Assembly: GCF_028764065.1 (NCBI RefSeq)
Contig: NZ_JACOFN010000001.1
Span: 62,001 to 126,000, forward strand
Length of the DNA: 64,000 nt
From: Fructobacillus sp. CRL 2054
GTDB taxonomy: Bacteria > Bacillota > Bacilli > Lactobacillales > Lactobacillaceae
Direction of reading: 5' to 3'
The notes under the pieces are model-generated. The model had not been told where the DNA came from and ran no database searches. It saw only the letters and a list, made by a program, of their open reading frames with translations. The translations under genes were made by a program, and so were the position numbers. This document shows, one piece after another, positions 22,230 to 30,987 of the stretch (positions are counted from its first letter, which is position 1; each line of letters opens with the position of its first letter).

Positions 22230-23105
22230 TTATGCTCTCGTCATCGCCGACTTAGCCAAGTAGAAACAACCCAAGATACCTGCGTTATCCCCGTTGGCTA
22301 CGGGTACCAAATAATCCTCCAAATCTGGAGTAGCAAGGTAACCTGCCATTAACTCAGCAAAACGCTTTCGGATAAGTGGCAAAAGCACTTCTCGGTGCGG
22401 AACACCGCCACCAAACACAATCTTATCAGGTCGAAGAATCGTCGTATAAGTCATGGCAGCCTGCGCAAGGTAGTCCGCTTCGATTTCCCATGCCAAATGT
22501 TCATCAGCCAATTCCTTGGCTGACTGCTGCCAGCGGTCTTCCATGGCCGGACCAGAAGCCACACCCTCTAGACAGCGGTCATGATGGAATGGACAGTGTC
22601 CTGAATAGTTATCCTTTGGATTCTTAGAAATGATAATGTGCCCCGCTTCAGGGTGCCCAAATCCAGAAAGAATCTGGCCGTTCACGATAATGCCGGCCCC
22701 AACACCGGTCCCCACCGTCAAATAGACTAGAGACTTCACTTCCGAGTTAGCACCATGACGGTATTCCGCCCAGGCCGAACCATTCACATCGGTTGTCCAA
22801 TAGTATGGAATGTCACGCCAGTTCTTTAAGTAGCCTAAAAAGTCAAACCCAGCCCATCCAAGCTTAGGCGTATCCAAAACATAGCCGTATGTCTTGGACT
22901 GGGGGTTTAAATCAACCGGACCAAAGGCTGCCACGCCAATGGCATCAATGTTCTCAAATTGGTCAAAATAGGTCGTTACTTTGGCCAAAGTTGTCGGACC
23001 GTCTTCGGTTGGAACGACCGTTCGGTCAATAATATTAAAGTTTTCATCACAGACGGCCAAGATAAACTTGGTACCGCCGGCTTCAATTGCTCCTAAGAGT
23101 GCCAT
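22230..23105 (-). CDS. scrK: ROK-family fructokinase
   Basis: 291 residues with AAGGAGG upstream. ROK features are N-terminal GAIEAGGTKFILAV (phosphate loop, about 5-18), catalytic DVNGSAWAE (Asp near 106), VGTGVGAG, and the zinc motif HPEAGH...GHCPFHHDRCLEGVASGPAM (about 153-189), which marks ScrK-type fructokinases. GGGV...R near 235 completes the nucleotide site. It phosphorylates fructose from sucrose or free fructose to fructose 6-phosphate, which enters the phosphoketolase pathway. Single gene; its promoter region carries TAGACC/GGTCTA inverted repeats that could be an operator. Confidence 0.92.
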   Translation of the reverse strand: MALLGAIEAGGTKFILAVCDENFNIIDRTVVPTEDGPTTLAKVTTYFDQFENIDAIGVAAFGPVDLNPQSKTYGYVLDTPKLGWAGFDFLGYLKNWRDIPYYWTTDVNGSAWAEYRHGANSEVKSLVYLTVGTGVGAGIIVNGQILSGFGHPEAGHIIISKNPKDNYSGHCPFHHDRCLEGVASGPAMEDRWQQSAKELADEHLAWEIEADYLAQAAMTYTTILRPDKIVFGGGVPHREVLLPLIRKRFAELMAGYLATPDLEDYLVPVANGDNAGILGCFYLAKSAMTRA

Positions 23106-23141
23106 TTGAAGCCTCCTTCTTGTCTCGTACTTGCACTCTAT

Positions 23142-23203
23142 ATTGTAAGGACTTTTCTAAGGACAAACAATACTTTTTAGACCAAAAATCAAAACCGGTC
23201 TAG
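23142..23203 (-). promoter_or_regulatory. scrK promoter with upstream inverted repeat
   Basis: Minus-strand TTGTTT (23165-23170), 17-nt spacer, TACAAT (23142-23147). Just upstream, TAGACC (23178-23183) and GGTCTA (23198-23203) form a 6-bp inverted repeat. A further ATTTTGGTCTA lies at 23247-23257. Confidence 0.55.
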
Positions 23204-23284
23204 TCCGATAAGCACTGATAAAGCTATATCCAAACCAACTCCTACAATTTTGGTCTATAGTCACTTCGAAATTTAGACAAAATA

Positions 23285-23308
23285 AAAAGTCGACCGCAGT
23301 CGACTTTT
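23285..23308. terminator. Terminator downstream of galE
   Basis: Perfect stem AAAAGTCGAC / GTCGACTTTT with a CGCA loop and A/T runs on both sides, 12 bp beyond the galE stop. Confidence 0.88.
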
Positions 23309-23319
23309 AAAATAAAACT

Positions 23320-24315
23320 TTACTTCTTATCATCGTAGCCATTTGGATGCTTTTCAGTCCAGTTCCAGGCCGTCTTGATGATTTCTTCCACGTCATCATA
23401 CTTTGGCTTCCAGCCAAGCACTTCACGGGCTGCCGTTGAGTCAGCAATCAAGATGTCAGGATCCCCGGCACGACGAGGACCAATCTTAGACTTAATGTCC
23501 ACACCCGTTGCCTTACGAGCGGCTTCCACCATTTCCTTCACAGAGAAACCAGTGGCTGAACCAAGGTTAAACTGAGCGGATGGCTTGCCTTCCTTCAAGT
23601 AGTTCAAGGCCAAGATGTGTGCATCGGCCAAGTCAACGACGTGAACGTAGTCACGGACGTTGAAGCCGTCCGGTGTGTTGTAATCATCACCGAACATTTC
23701 GATGTAGTCACGCTTACCAGAAACAGCTTGCAAAATGATTGGAACCAAGTGTGTTTCAGGTCCGTGGTCTTCACCAATTGAACCATCAGGCATTGCCCCA
23801 GCAACGTTAAAGTAACGGAGGGCAACCCACTTGATACCATAGGCCTTATCAGCCCAGCCCATCATCTTTTCCATCATCAGCTTTGATTCACCGTATGGGT
23901 TGATTGGGTTTTGTGGATCCGTTTCCTTGATTGGGATGTTAACGGGGTTACCGTAAGTAGCGGCCGTTGATGAGAAGACAATCTTCTTCACATCGTGTTC
24001 CTTCATGACTTCGAGCAACGTCACCATTCCGGCCGTGTTGTTATCGAAGTACTTCAATGGTTCTGCCACTGACTCAGGAACGATTGAGAAGGCTGCAAAG
24101 TGAACAACCGCTTCAATATCTTCCTTATCGAAAACTTCAGACAAGGCCTTCTTATCGCGAATATCAACTTGATAGAACTTTGCTTCAGGCGCAACCGCCG
24201 CACGGTGCCCCTTTACCAAGTTATCAACAACGACAACATCTTGACCGTCGGCCAAAAGCTGACGAACCATGTGGGAACCGATGTAACCGGCACCACCCAA
24301 TACTAATACTGACAT
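23320..24315 (-). CDS. galE: UDP-glucose 4-epimerase
   Basis: 331 residues from the ATG at 24315, supported by GTGAGGA upstream. SDR fold with NAD-binding [11 protein letters not shown] (about 7-17), [10 protein letters not shown], catalytic Ser/Thr region FSSTAATYG and YxxxK seen as YGESKLMME (about 145-153), and [10 protein letters not shown]. Interconverts UDP-glucose and UDP-galactose, supplying galactose for cell-wall polysaccharide and allowing galactose use. Only 12 bp after the thioesterase gene, so at the 3' end of the rsmI-thioesterase-galE run. Confidence 0.95.
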   Translation of the reverse strand: MSVLVLGGAGYIGSHMVRQLLADGQDVVVVDNLVKGHRAAVAPEAKFYQVDIRDKKALSEVFDKEDIEAVVHFAAFSIVPESVAEPLKYFDNNTAGMVTLLEVMKEHDVKKIVFSSTAATYGNPVNIPIKETDPQNPINPYGESKLMMEKMMGWADKAYGIKWVALRYFNVAGAMPDGSIGEDHGPETHLVPIILQAVSGKRDYIEMFGDDYNTPDGFNVRDYVHVVDLADAHILALNYLKEGKPSAQFNLGSATGFSVKEMVEAARKATGVDIKSKIGPRRAGDPDILIADSTAAREVLGWKPKYDDVEEIIKTAWNWTEKHPNGYDDKK

Positions 24316-24327
24316 GTTTATCCTCAC

Positions 24328-25071
24328 TTACTTCGCTTTGACAGGAGTCCAGTGGATAATGGCCTCGGCTGCCGTCTGTTCACCGTCTTTGACGCGGTGC
24401 TTCGTCTCATTATCCCCCATAACGACCTGAGAATCAACTTGATGGCCGTAGTGGACCTCATTCTCATATCGAATAGAAAAACGACTTGGTTCATGCTCTT
24501 TTAAGAATTCTAGTGGCAAAACGTCTAACATCCACTCCAAGTATTTGGAGTTGTTAACGTGACGGTTCCCGTCGATATCTAAGAAACGAACTTGGTAAGG
24601 CTTATCAAAGTCGACTGGTTCATCCTTGATTTTAGGAATCTTAACCATCTTAGGAAGGCGCTTTGACTCTTCCCCACCGTATGGTTGGACAAGATCCAAA
24701 GGCAGCTTTTGAATGTGACGACTTTCCAAATCAATCAGGGTCCAGAGTGAATCAATATCGATAATCACTTCACCCTTGGCATCCTTAAAAAGGAAGCCAC
24801 GCATGGCAAAGTAGGTTGACCAGGCGCCTGCCTTGGTTTCAATTGTCAGCTCCTCCCCCAGTTTAGGGCGACGAATAATGTTGACGTCGTACTGGAGAAT
24901 GACCCAACCGAGTCCACGTCGGTCCGTTTCCTGATAGCCCACTTGGAGGTACTCCCCTTGCTTACGGGAGCAAAGGATTGCTAGGTTTAGAATCATTGAA
25001 AGCGAGAGCTTTCGAGTTAAGTCGACCTGATAGTATTCAACAGGTCGGTTAATGGAGTAAATATCAGCCAT
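24328..25071 (-). CDS. Acyl-ACP thioesterase (FatA/FatB family)
   Basis: 247 residues forming two hot-dog domains. Domain 1 carries RRGLGWVILQYDVNI and the W-S-T-Y region; domain 2 carries the conserved catalytic stretch DIDGNRHVNNSKYLEWMLD (Asp, Asn, His, about 165-183). These residues hydrolyse fatty acyl-ACP and set chain length of released fatty acids. Overlaps rsmI by 8 bp. This rsmI-thioesterase pairing is common in lactobacilli. Membership is firm; substrate chain length is unknown. Confidence 0.9.
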   Translation of the reverse strand: MADIYSINRPVEYYQVDLTRKLSLSMILNLAILCSRKQGEYLQVGYQETDRRGLGWVILQYDVNIIRRPKLGEELTIETKAGAWSTYFAMRGFLFKDAKGEVIIDIDSLWTLIDLESRHIQKLPLDLVQPYGGEESKRLPKMVKIPKIKDEPVDFDKPYQVRFLDIDGNRHVNNSKYLEWMLDVLPLEFLKEHEPSRFSIRYENEVHYGHQVDSQVVMGDNETKHRVKDGEQTAAEAIIHWTPVKAK

Positions 25072-25966
25072 TTTCTTCCTCGATGTGATGATAAAGTTTA
25101 TAAATTTCCTGACGATTTCGTCCAGTTTCCTTGGCTACCTGCTTAATGGCAGCGTTTGGTTTCATACCAGAATCAACCAATGTGCGAACCGCCGCTTCGG
25201 GATTGGTTTCAACCTCTTGGTCCAGTAGTGAACGGTCGTCTTCTGGTAGTCCGTCCCCGTCCTTTTGTCCCTCTAGGAGGACAACGAATTCCCCACGGAT
25301 TTCGTTGTTGTTTGCCCAGTCCAGCGCTTCTTCAGTCGTGCCACGGAGGAACTCTTCATAACGCTTGGTTAATTCACGGGCCAAAACAATTCGGCGGTCG
25401 CCGCCCAAAACTTCCACAATGTTAGCCAAAGTCTTCTTTAGACGATGGGGGGCTTCATAGAAGATAATTGTTTCCGGACGCCAGGAAAGCTTTTGAATTT
25501 CTGCTGCCTGCTCCTGCTTTTTCCGTGGTAAGAAACCGTGGAAGTAGAAAGGCTGGGGCACTAAACCAGAAGCAATCAAGGCTGTAATACCAGCTGATGC
25601 ACCCGGAATGGGAACAACTGGAATACCAGCTTCAATCGCCTGGGCAACCAGTTCCTTACCAGGATCGGAAATTGATGGTAAACCAGCATCCGAGACCTGA
25701 GCAATGGACTTACCAGAAAGTAGTTCCGCCACTAGTTCTGGAGCCTTTTCCTGCCAGTTATGCTCGTGCAAAGAGGTCTTGTTGTTCTTGATATCAAAGT
25801 AATTCAAGAGCAACTGCGTGTGACGAGTGTCTTCGGCCGCAATTAAATCGACTTCTTGCAAAGTCTCCAAGGCGCGATTCGACATATCCTGGAGGTTACC
25901 GATTGGCGTACCAACTAGGTAAAGGGTACCGGTATCATGAGTTGTAAAGGACTTTTGTATTTGCAT
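25064..25966 (-). CDS. rsmI: 16S rRNA (cytidine1402-2'-O)-methyltransferase RsmI
   Basis: 300 residues from the ATG at 25966 (TAGGATAACG upstream). Tetrapyrrole-methylase fold: GTLYLVGTPIGNLQDMS (about 12-28), AAEDTRHTQLLLNYF, VSDAGLPSISDPG (SAM site, about 88-100), PGASAGITALIASGL and FYEAPHRL. Methylates C1402 of 16S rRNA at the P-site. Follows holB with only 2 bp between them; ricT (yaaT) and yabA, which sit between these genes in many Firmicutes, are absent here. Confidence 0.95.
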   Translation of the reverse strand: MQIQKSFTTHDTGTLYLVGTPIGNLQDMSNRALETLQEVDLIAAEDTRHTQLLLNYFDIKNNKTSLHEHNWQEKAPELVAELLSGKSIAQVSDAGLPSISDPGKELVAQAIEAGIPVVPIPGASAGITALIASGLVPQPFYFHGFLPRKKQEQAAEIQKLSWRPETIIFYEAPHRLKKTLANIVEVLGGDRRIVLARELTKRYEEFLRGTTEEALDWANNNEIRGEFVVLLEGQKDGDGLPEDDRSLLDQEVETNPEAAVRTLVDSGMKPNAAIKQVAKETGRNRQEIYKLYHHIEEENG

Positions 25967-25968
25967 CG

Positions 25969-26928
25969 TTATCCTAACAAAATGGCGCATTCAAGCGCTG
26001 TTTTTTCTAACTTTGATTGGAAAGCCAATTGTACATTCTTTAGTTTATCGATAGATAAAAACTCTTCGACAACTTCCTGCAACTGCTGTTCCGAATACCT
26101 GGCCGCGGCCTTCTTATAGAAGCCAGCTAACTGTGGAAAATAGAGTCTTGGTTGAGCTAAGCTCTTCTGCATGTAGAGGTCGCGAGCCAGTTGCTGTAAC
26201 CAGAGTAAGGTCGTTTCTTCCTTGGCCTTTTCGTCAATGTTTTTAATCAAAGTTGTCTGCAAGTAAGCCATGAAGCCGACGTCGCGTGCGACGACTTTTT
26301 CAAACCACTTAAAGACCAGTGGCTGCACTTCTTTTTCAAAGCCAGCCATCCCCTCCTGGGCTTTTTCCGCCACTTCAGGGCTAGCCTTCAGGTGAACAAC
26401 TTGAGCACGGGAAACGATGGTCTGTAAAACATCATCCGACTTATTGGCCAGTAAAATGATTAGCTGCGGTCCGGCCGGTTCCTCGATGAACTTCAACAAG
26501 GAATTAGCCGCCGCGGTCGTCAACGTTTCCGTTCGGTCAATAATAAAGACTTTCGCAGGGGCTTCTAAAGCGGTCGTTGTCAGTTCGGGCACGATGGCAC
26601 GAATCTGAGCAATTTTAATGCTGGCCCCCTTCTTTTCGGGAAGCACCGTCACCAAATCAGGATGATTCAACTTGGCCACTCTGGCCTCCGTGTCCTCATC
26701 CTGACCCAAAACCATTGTGGAAAAAGCCAGCGCCAAAGCCAACTTTTCCTCATCGCCTGGTCCAGCAAGTAAATAGAGGTGAGAACGACGGTTCTCATCG
26801 ACTGCCTGTTGAAGCTGTTCGAGGTTTTCGGGATAGGCCGCTTTTGCAATGTCTAAAAAATCGGCCATCTCAAAAACGGCCGACTCGTTTAATTTTGCAG
26901 CAGTCGATTGTTTCTTCGCCGCTGCCAT
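25969..26928 (-). CDS. holB: DNA polymerase III delta' subunit (HolB), lacking the zinc module
   Basis: 319 residues. Clamp-loader delta' features are RRSHLYLLAGP (degenerate P-loop, about 47-57), NHPDLVTVLPE, SIKIAQIRAI, VFIIDRTETLTTAAANSLLKFIEEP (about 125-149) and TIVSRAQVV, the SRC motif read as SRA. Typical delta' proteins have a four-Cys zinc module before NHPD; here residues 74-88 (LGQDEDTEARVAKL) contain no cysteine and are shorter. The start codon overlaps the darA stop (TAATG) and lacks a clear ribosome site, so translation is probably coupled. It helps load the sliding clamp. Confidence 0.9.
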   Translation of the reverse strand: MAAAKKQSTAAKLNESAVFEMADFLDIAKAAYPENLEQLQQAVDENRRSHLYLLAGPGDEEKLALALAFSTMVLGQDEDTEARVAKLNHPDLVTVLPEKKGASIKIAQIRAIVPELTTTALEAPAKVFIIDRTETLTTAAANSLLKFIEEPAGPQLIILLANKSDDVLQTIVSRAQVVHLKASPEVAEKAQEGMAGFEKEVQPLVFKWFEKVVARDVGFMAYLQTTLIKNIDEKAKEETTLLWLQQLARDLYMQKSLAQPRLYFPQLAGFYKKAAARYSEQQLQEVVEEFLSIDKLKNVQLAFQSKLEKTALECAILLG

Positions 26929-27251
26929 TAGAAGCGGTAAAAGTCGTCAATGGTTTGCGTGAAGACAGTTGCCCCACCGACTTCAATTTCAACAGGGTAT
27001 GCCGCCGCACGTTCCCCTTCAATTCCCATTGGTGGCACCATGAACTGCTTACGCTTTTGTGAAACTTCCTTGATGATATCCAAGACTTCTTGGACACGTT
27101 CATCATCAATGGCCACTAGGAAAGTCGTGTTTCCAGAGCGCAAGAATCCTCCGGAAGTGGACAAACGAGTTGCCTGAATCTTGTTCTTCACAAGGGCGTT
27201 TGATAACTTTGTCGCATCCTTATCCTGTACAATGGCGTTAATCAGTTTCAT
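26928..27251 (-). CDS. darA: PII-like cyclic-di-AMP receptor DarA
   Basis: 107 residues with a GGAGG site. DUF970 family: MKLINAIVQDKDATKLSNALVK at the start, TRLSTSGGFLRSGNTTFL (about 28-45, ligand-binding T/S-G-F-L-R-G-N motif) and PMGIEGERAAAYPVEIEVGGATVFTQTIDDFYRF at the end are diagnostic. Trimeric cytosolic protein that binds c-di-AMP; the output is not known in most species. Lies in the conserved tmk-darA-holB order. Confidence 0.95.
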   Translation of the reverse strand: MKLINAIVQDKDATKLSNALVKNKIQATRLSTSGGFLRSGNTTFLVAIDDERVQEVLDIIKEVSQKRKQFMVPPMGIEGERAAAYPVEIEVGGATVFTQTIDDFYRF

Positions 27252-27254
27252 GTT

Positions 27255-27908
27255 CTACCTCCAATTTTCTTCAATAATTGCTTTAACAGCAGCTAAGACT
27301 GCTTCGGGGGACTGGGTCGCATCGACCGTTCGAATCCGGTCCGGGTTTTCTTCTGCCAGTTGCAAGTAACTTTGACGTACCTGCTGGTGAAAGTCCAATC
27401 CAGCTTGATCCAACCGGTCAATCTTGTCGGTCCGATTCTTAAAGATTCGTTCCAGTCCAATTTCGACAGGTAGGTCTAAGTAAATCGTTAGTTCAGGCAA
27501 CACCGCTTCCCCGTTTTCTGGGTTACGGACGGCAAAGTCGTTAATCTCTTGCACATCCGCCATACCAAGGTGGCGAGCGCCACCCTGATAGGCTAGCGAT
27601 GAGTCAAGGTAGCGGTCCGATACCACAATTTTATTCTCTTTTAGGGCTGGTAAAATTGTTTGAACCACGTGTTCCCGACGGGAAGCGGCTAGCAAAAGTG
27701 CCTCTGTCCAGGGGTCGATTTCAGGTTCCGTTTGTGCCTTCAGCAAGTTACGAATTGCTTCCGCCACTGGGTTACCACCCGGTTCACGGGTGAGCAAAAC
27801 CTGCCGTTGGCTCAGCTCCTCAATGTAGGGCAAGACGGCCTGAATAACCGTTGTCTTACCCGCACCCTCTGGGCCTTCAAATGATATAAAATGGGCTTTT
27901 TTGTTCAT
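27255..27908 (-). CDS. tmk: Thymidylate kinase
   Basis: 217 residues. P-loop FEGPEGAGKTT (about 8-18), LTREPGGNPVAEAIR (DRX-type region), SDRYLDSSLAYQGGARHLG (about 96-114) and LTIYLDLPVEIGLER are typical. Phosphorylates dTMP to dTDP. ATG at 27908 is preferred over 27911 because AAGGGG is otherwise too close. Part of dnaX-recR-yaaL-tmk-darA-holB. Confidence 0.95.
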   Translation of the reverse strand: MNKKAHFISFEGPEGAGKTTVIQAVLPYIEELSQRQVLLTREPGGNPVAEAIRNLLKAQTEPEIDPWTEALLLAASRREHVVQTILPALKENKIVVSDRYLDSSLAYQGGARHLGMADVQEINDFAVRNPENGEAVLPELTIYLDLPVEIGLERIFKNRTDKIDRLDQAGLDFHQQVRQSYLQLAEENPDRIRTVDATQSPEAVLAAVKAIIEENWR

Positions 27909-27917
27909 CATTTCCCC

Positions 27918-28184
27918 TTATTCATCACTTTGATGGTACAAACGAGGGCCATTGGCCACCGTCTTACGGCGCTTTGCTTCCTTGTAGAGGTAAGTAAAGC
28001 GAGCCTTCTTCAAGGCCGTTTGCGCCTGAACCATGTGGCCGTTCACACGGGAGTCCACCAAAGCTGTTTCAGAATCCTGGGCCTGATGGTAGTCCTTACG
28101 AGCATGGTCAACCTCTTGTAATAGGATTTGATCGTACTCAGCCTTTAAATTGTTATAACGAGTCGTTCTCTTCTTAAAAATCAT
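27918..28184 (-). CDS. yaaL: YaaL family protein (DUF2508)
   Basis: 88 residues, highly charged and helical. Starts [31 protein letters not shown] and includes [16 protein letters not shown]-like sequence, matching the small DUF2508 proteins encoded after recR in Firmicutes. Overlaps recR by 4 bp. Function unknown; position in the recombination/replication cluster is conserved. Confidence 0.88.
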   Translation of the reverse strand: MIFKKRTTRYNNLKAEYDQILLQEVDHARKDYHQAQDSETALVDSRVNGHMVQAQTALKKARFTYLYKEAKRRKTVANGPRLYHQSDE

Positions 28185-28786
28185 AGTTCGTTTCGACCTT
28201 CGATTGACTTAATCAAAGTCAATTGGTCGGCGTAGTCGATGTCAGAACCGACTGCCAAACCAGACGCTAAGCGCGTGACTTTGATATTGGCGGGCTTTAC
28301 TAGACGAGCAATGTACATGGCGGTTGCTTCACCATCAGTGTTGGCATTCGTCCCAACAATCACTTCCTTAATCTCATCATCCTTTGACAAACGACGGATT
28401 AATGCCGGTAAGTTAATGTCTTCTGGTCCGGTACCAGCAGAAGGTGAAATCACCCCGTTTAGCACGTGGTAGAGACCGTGATATTCCTGAGTCTGTTCCA
28501 TGGCCATGACATCCTTTGGATTTTGTAGCACTAGAACCGTTGACCGGTCGCGAGAGCTATCCATGCAGATGGCACAGGGGTTTTCGTCCTTACTGGTAAT
28601 ATTACCGCAAATCTCACAAAAAGTAATCGAATCTTTTACAGTCGACAAGGATTCAGCAAAGTTCTTCACGTCTTCTGGATCCATCGTTAGCGTGTAAAAG
28701 GTTAAACGAGATGCGGTTTTAGCACCGACTCCTGGCAGTTTAGAATAGGAGTCAATTAATTTTGCGATTGGTTCAGGGTATTGCAT
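28181..28786 (-). CDS. recR: Recombination mediator RecR
   Basis: 201 residues, full length. N-terminal helix-hairpin-helix ([16 protein letters not shown], about 15-30), intact four-Cys zinc finger CEICGN...CAIC (about 58-74), Toprim domain with [15 protein letters not shown] and ATPTD-like [14 protein letters not shown], and a C-terminal Walker-B-like region. Works with RecO/RecF in gap repair. Usually preceded by ebfC (ybaB) after dnaX; that gene is missing here, leaving 9 bp between dnaX and recR. Confidence 0.96.
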   Translation of the reverse strand: MQYPEPIAKLIDSYSKLPGVGAKTASRLTFYTLTMDPEDVKNFAESLSTVKDSITFCEICGNITSKDENPCAICMDSSRDRSTVLVLQNPKDVMAMEQTQEYHGLYHVLNGVISPSAGTGPEDINLPALIRRLSKDDEIKEVIVGTNANTDGEATAMYIARLVKPANIKVTRLASGLAVGSDIDYADQLTLIKSIEGRNEL

Positions 28787-28795
28787 CGTTCTTCC

Positions 28796-30784
28796 TTACT
28801 TGGTCTCGGACTTCACCTCAACCAGGTCGTCGCCAAAGAGTGCCTTAGCAGAGGCAACGACATCGTTTTTCTCGTCATCTTTATTTTCATCTGCATTTAC
28901 AACTGCTGGACTGCTTTTCACTGCCTTGTCAGTTGCTTCTTCAGCAACAACCGTTGGTGTTAAATCAGATAAAGCAATCTTGACCGTCTGACCCGCCTTC
29001 AGGGCCTTCACGTAATCGGAACGGTCGTTTTGCCACTGGTCCTTACTACGCATGACCAAAGTTCTTGGAAGGTTTTCTTCTGTCAGTGCCTGAGCCAGTT
29101 CAGCCTGCAAGGCAGCGTCTTTCTGCGCCTTATCCTGAAGAGCTGGGTAATCAAAGGCCAAGACGATGGCATCCATTGAAGCGGCCATTGGTTCTGCCGT
29201 TTGCAAAACTGCCTGGTCCTTAACGGGTAATTGACTAACAATGTTTGCCCATTCTGACTGAGCCTTATTCAACTGATCACGCTTAGCCTGGGCCAAGACC
29301 GCTTGAACGGGCTCGTTCCCAGTGTAAATGGTCAATGATTGGCTGCCCTTTCCCATCTGGGATTCAGGTTGCTGCTCTTCAGTAACAACTGAAGACTTCT
29401 CTTCAACTACGGGACTGACAGTCGATTCAGCCCGAGCTACTTCGCTTACAGAATCAACTAACTCTTCCTGAACGGGAGTCTCACCTGTATCAGTATCCAA
29501 GTGAGGTGCTTCTACAGTAGGCGTTTCTTCCACCGGAGCTGCTGGCTGTGAAGGAGCAGCCTCTTCTACCGCCTTTTCGACTGGTTGAACTTGTGACTGT
29601 TCTGGTGCAGTCTCTTGGACTGGTTGCTCAACAACAGGTTGTGCTGGCGACTGCACTGCTTCTTCTGCCGGCTTTGCATCAGCTACAGGAGTTACCTGCG
29701 CCGCCTTCTGCGGCTGCACCGAAGCCATCGTTTGGTTCTTCTTTCCAACTGCCTTTTGCGCCAACTGCACCGTCAGAATCTCCAAGTAAATATCGGATTG
29801 CAAGGACTGGGCCAAAGCCGTTTTGATTTGATCAATGACCTGCAACATCTCTTGGATTTGTGCTTGTGAGCTTTCAGCTAGAAAAGCCTTCAACTCATCT
29901 TCCTTGGACTTGGCCTTCACCAAATCTGGTGCCAAGTCGACCAACATGACATCACGAAGTGTAGCAATCAAATCTGATAAGAAACGGTTGGCATCCTTAC
30001 CCGATAGCAAGATTTGAGACAATGTTTCCAAGGCCTGTGCGGTATCACCAGCCAAAACCTGGTGTAGGTAAGCCAAAACCTGGTCAATATCAACTGACCC
30101 GGTTACCGTCAAGGCGTTCTCCACAGTGACTTTCTCGGGGCCAAAGGCGATGACCTGATCCATAATGGACAAGGCATCACGCATTCCCCCTTCAGCAGCC
30201 GTGGCAACGACGTCCAAAGCTGCCTCTTCGTATGGCTGATTCTCTTTGTTCAGAATCTCTTCCAAACGTCCCTTGATAGTTTGATTGGACAAACGTTTGA
30301 ACTCAAAGCGCTGGGTACGGGAGAGAATCGTCGCCGGCATCTTTTGAATTTCCGTTGTGGCGAGGATGAACTTTACCTGGGCGGGCGGCTCTTCCAAAGT
30401 CTTCAACAGGGCGTTAAAGGCACCGTTTGAGAGCATATGTGCTTCATCAATGATGTAAATCTTGTAAGGTGCCTCGATGGGCGCGTAGTTGGCAGAGTCA
30501 CGAATGGAACGAATTTCATCGACCCCGTTATTGGAGGCCGCATCGATTTCGATGATATCTGGTTGTGACTGTCCAGCTTGGTCTGGTCCAATGCCGTTGA
30601 CCTCGCGGGCAAAAATCTTTGCCGCTGAAGTTTTACCGGTTCCACGTGGTCCAGCAAACAAGTAGGCGTGCCCAGTTTGCTTCTTTTCGATGGCGTTTTG
30701 CAGTGTTTTGGTAATGACCTCTTGGCCAACCATTTCTGAAAAAGTCTTTGGCCGGTAAACCCGGTACAATGCTTGATACGCCAT
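28796..30784 (-). CDS. dnaX: DNA polymerase III tau/gamma subunit DnaX, lacking the zinc module
   Basis: 662 residues from the ATG at 30784 (GGGAGAAAAG upstream; the longer frame reads through the SRP RNA). AAA+ ATPase with Walker A AGPRGTGKTSAA (about 44-55), DIIEIDAASNNGVDEIR, Walker B IIDEAHMLS, sensor ATTEIQKMPATILSRTQRF. In other DnaX proteins about 25 residues with four zinc-binding Cys lie between AxxVN and the DAASNNG segment; here residues 64-75 (GIGPDQAGQSQP) replace them with no Cys. A long Glu/Pro/Gln-rich linker (about 370-510) and C-terminal tau-like domain follow. Core of the clamp loader. Confidence 0.95.
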   Translation of the reverse strand: MAYQALYRVYRPKTFSEMVGQEVITKTLQNAIEKKQTGHAYLFAGPRGTGKTSAAKIFAREVNGIGPDQAGQSQPDIIEIDAASNNGVDEIRSIRDSANYAPIEAPYKIYIIDEAHMLSNGAFNALLKTLEEPPAQVKFILATTEIQKMPATILSRTQRFEFKRLSNQTIKGRLEEILNKENQPYEEAALDVVATAAEGGMRDALSIMDQVIAFGPEKVTVENALTVTGSVDIDQVLAYLHQVLAGDTAQALETLSQILLSGKDANRFLSDLIATLRDVMLVDLAPDLVKAKSKEDELKAFLAESSQAQIQEMLQVIDQIKTALAQSLQSDIYLEILTVQLAQKAVGKKNQTMASVQPQKAAQVTPVADAKPAEEAVQSPAQPVVEQPVQETAPEQSQVQPVEKAVEEAAPSQPAAPVEETPTVEAPHLDTDTGETPVQEELVDSVSEVARAESTVSPVVEEKSSVVTEEQQPESQMGKGSQSLTIYTGNEPVQAVLAQAKRDQLNKAQSEWANIVSQLPVKDQAVLQTAEPMAASMDAIVLAFDYPALQDKAQKDAALQAELAQALTEENLPRTLVMRSKDQWQNDRSDYVKALKAGQTVKIALSDLTPTVVAEEATDKAVKSSPAVVNADENKDDEKNDVVASAKALFGDDLVEVKSETK

Positions 30785-30796
30785 CTTTTCTCCCTT

Positions 30797-30822
30797 ACAA
30801 AAAAAGCCGCCGGAAGGCGGTT
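30797..30822 (-). terminator. Terminator of the SRP RNA gene
   Basis: AACCGCC / GGCGGCTT stem with a TTCC loop followed by T7 on the minus strand, between the RNA and dnaX. Confidence 0.85.
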
Positions 30823-30909
30823 TTGCTATGTACACAAGCACAAGGTCAAGCAATCTTAGAGCTGCTACATCTCTGTCCTGACTCGGTTCGAAAGTAGACC
30901 CTTGCCTGC
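30823..30909 (-). ncRNA. ffs: Small signal recognition particle RNA (4.5S-like)
   Basis: The minus strand shows the SRP domain IV core GAGTCAGGACAGAGATGTAGCAGCTC (split here as GTCAGGACAG, ATGTAGCAG and CTCTAAG) with flanking arms CAAGGGTC / GACCTTG closing the hairpin. Location between tadA and dnaX is the usual one in lactic acid bacteria. Exact ends are estimated from the promoter and terminator. Confidence 0.9.
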
Positions 30910-30915
30910 TCTTTT

Positions 30916-30944
30916 ATTATATCGAAAATTCGAAAGGGGCGCAA
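30916..30944 (-). promoter_or_regulatory. Promoter of the SRP RNA gene
   Basis: Minus-strand TATAAT (30916-30921) with TTGCGC 17 nt upstream; transcription would start about 7 nt before the conserved RNA. Confidence 0.65.
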
Positions 30945-30987
30945 ACAAAAGCAGTCATTTTTATAGGGAAAGTAGCACTAATTCTGT

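Noticed and set aside
29548-29869. Two overlapping plus-strand frames inside dnaX
   Set aside because: They mirror the Glu/Pro/Gln-rich linker of DnaX and have no independent support.
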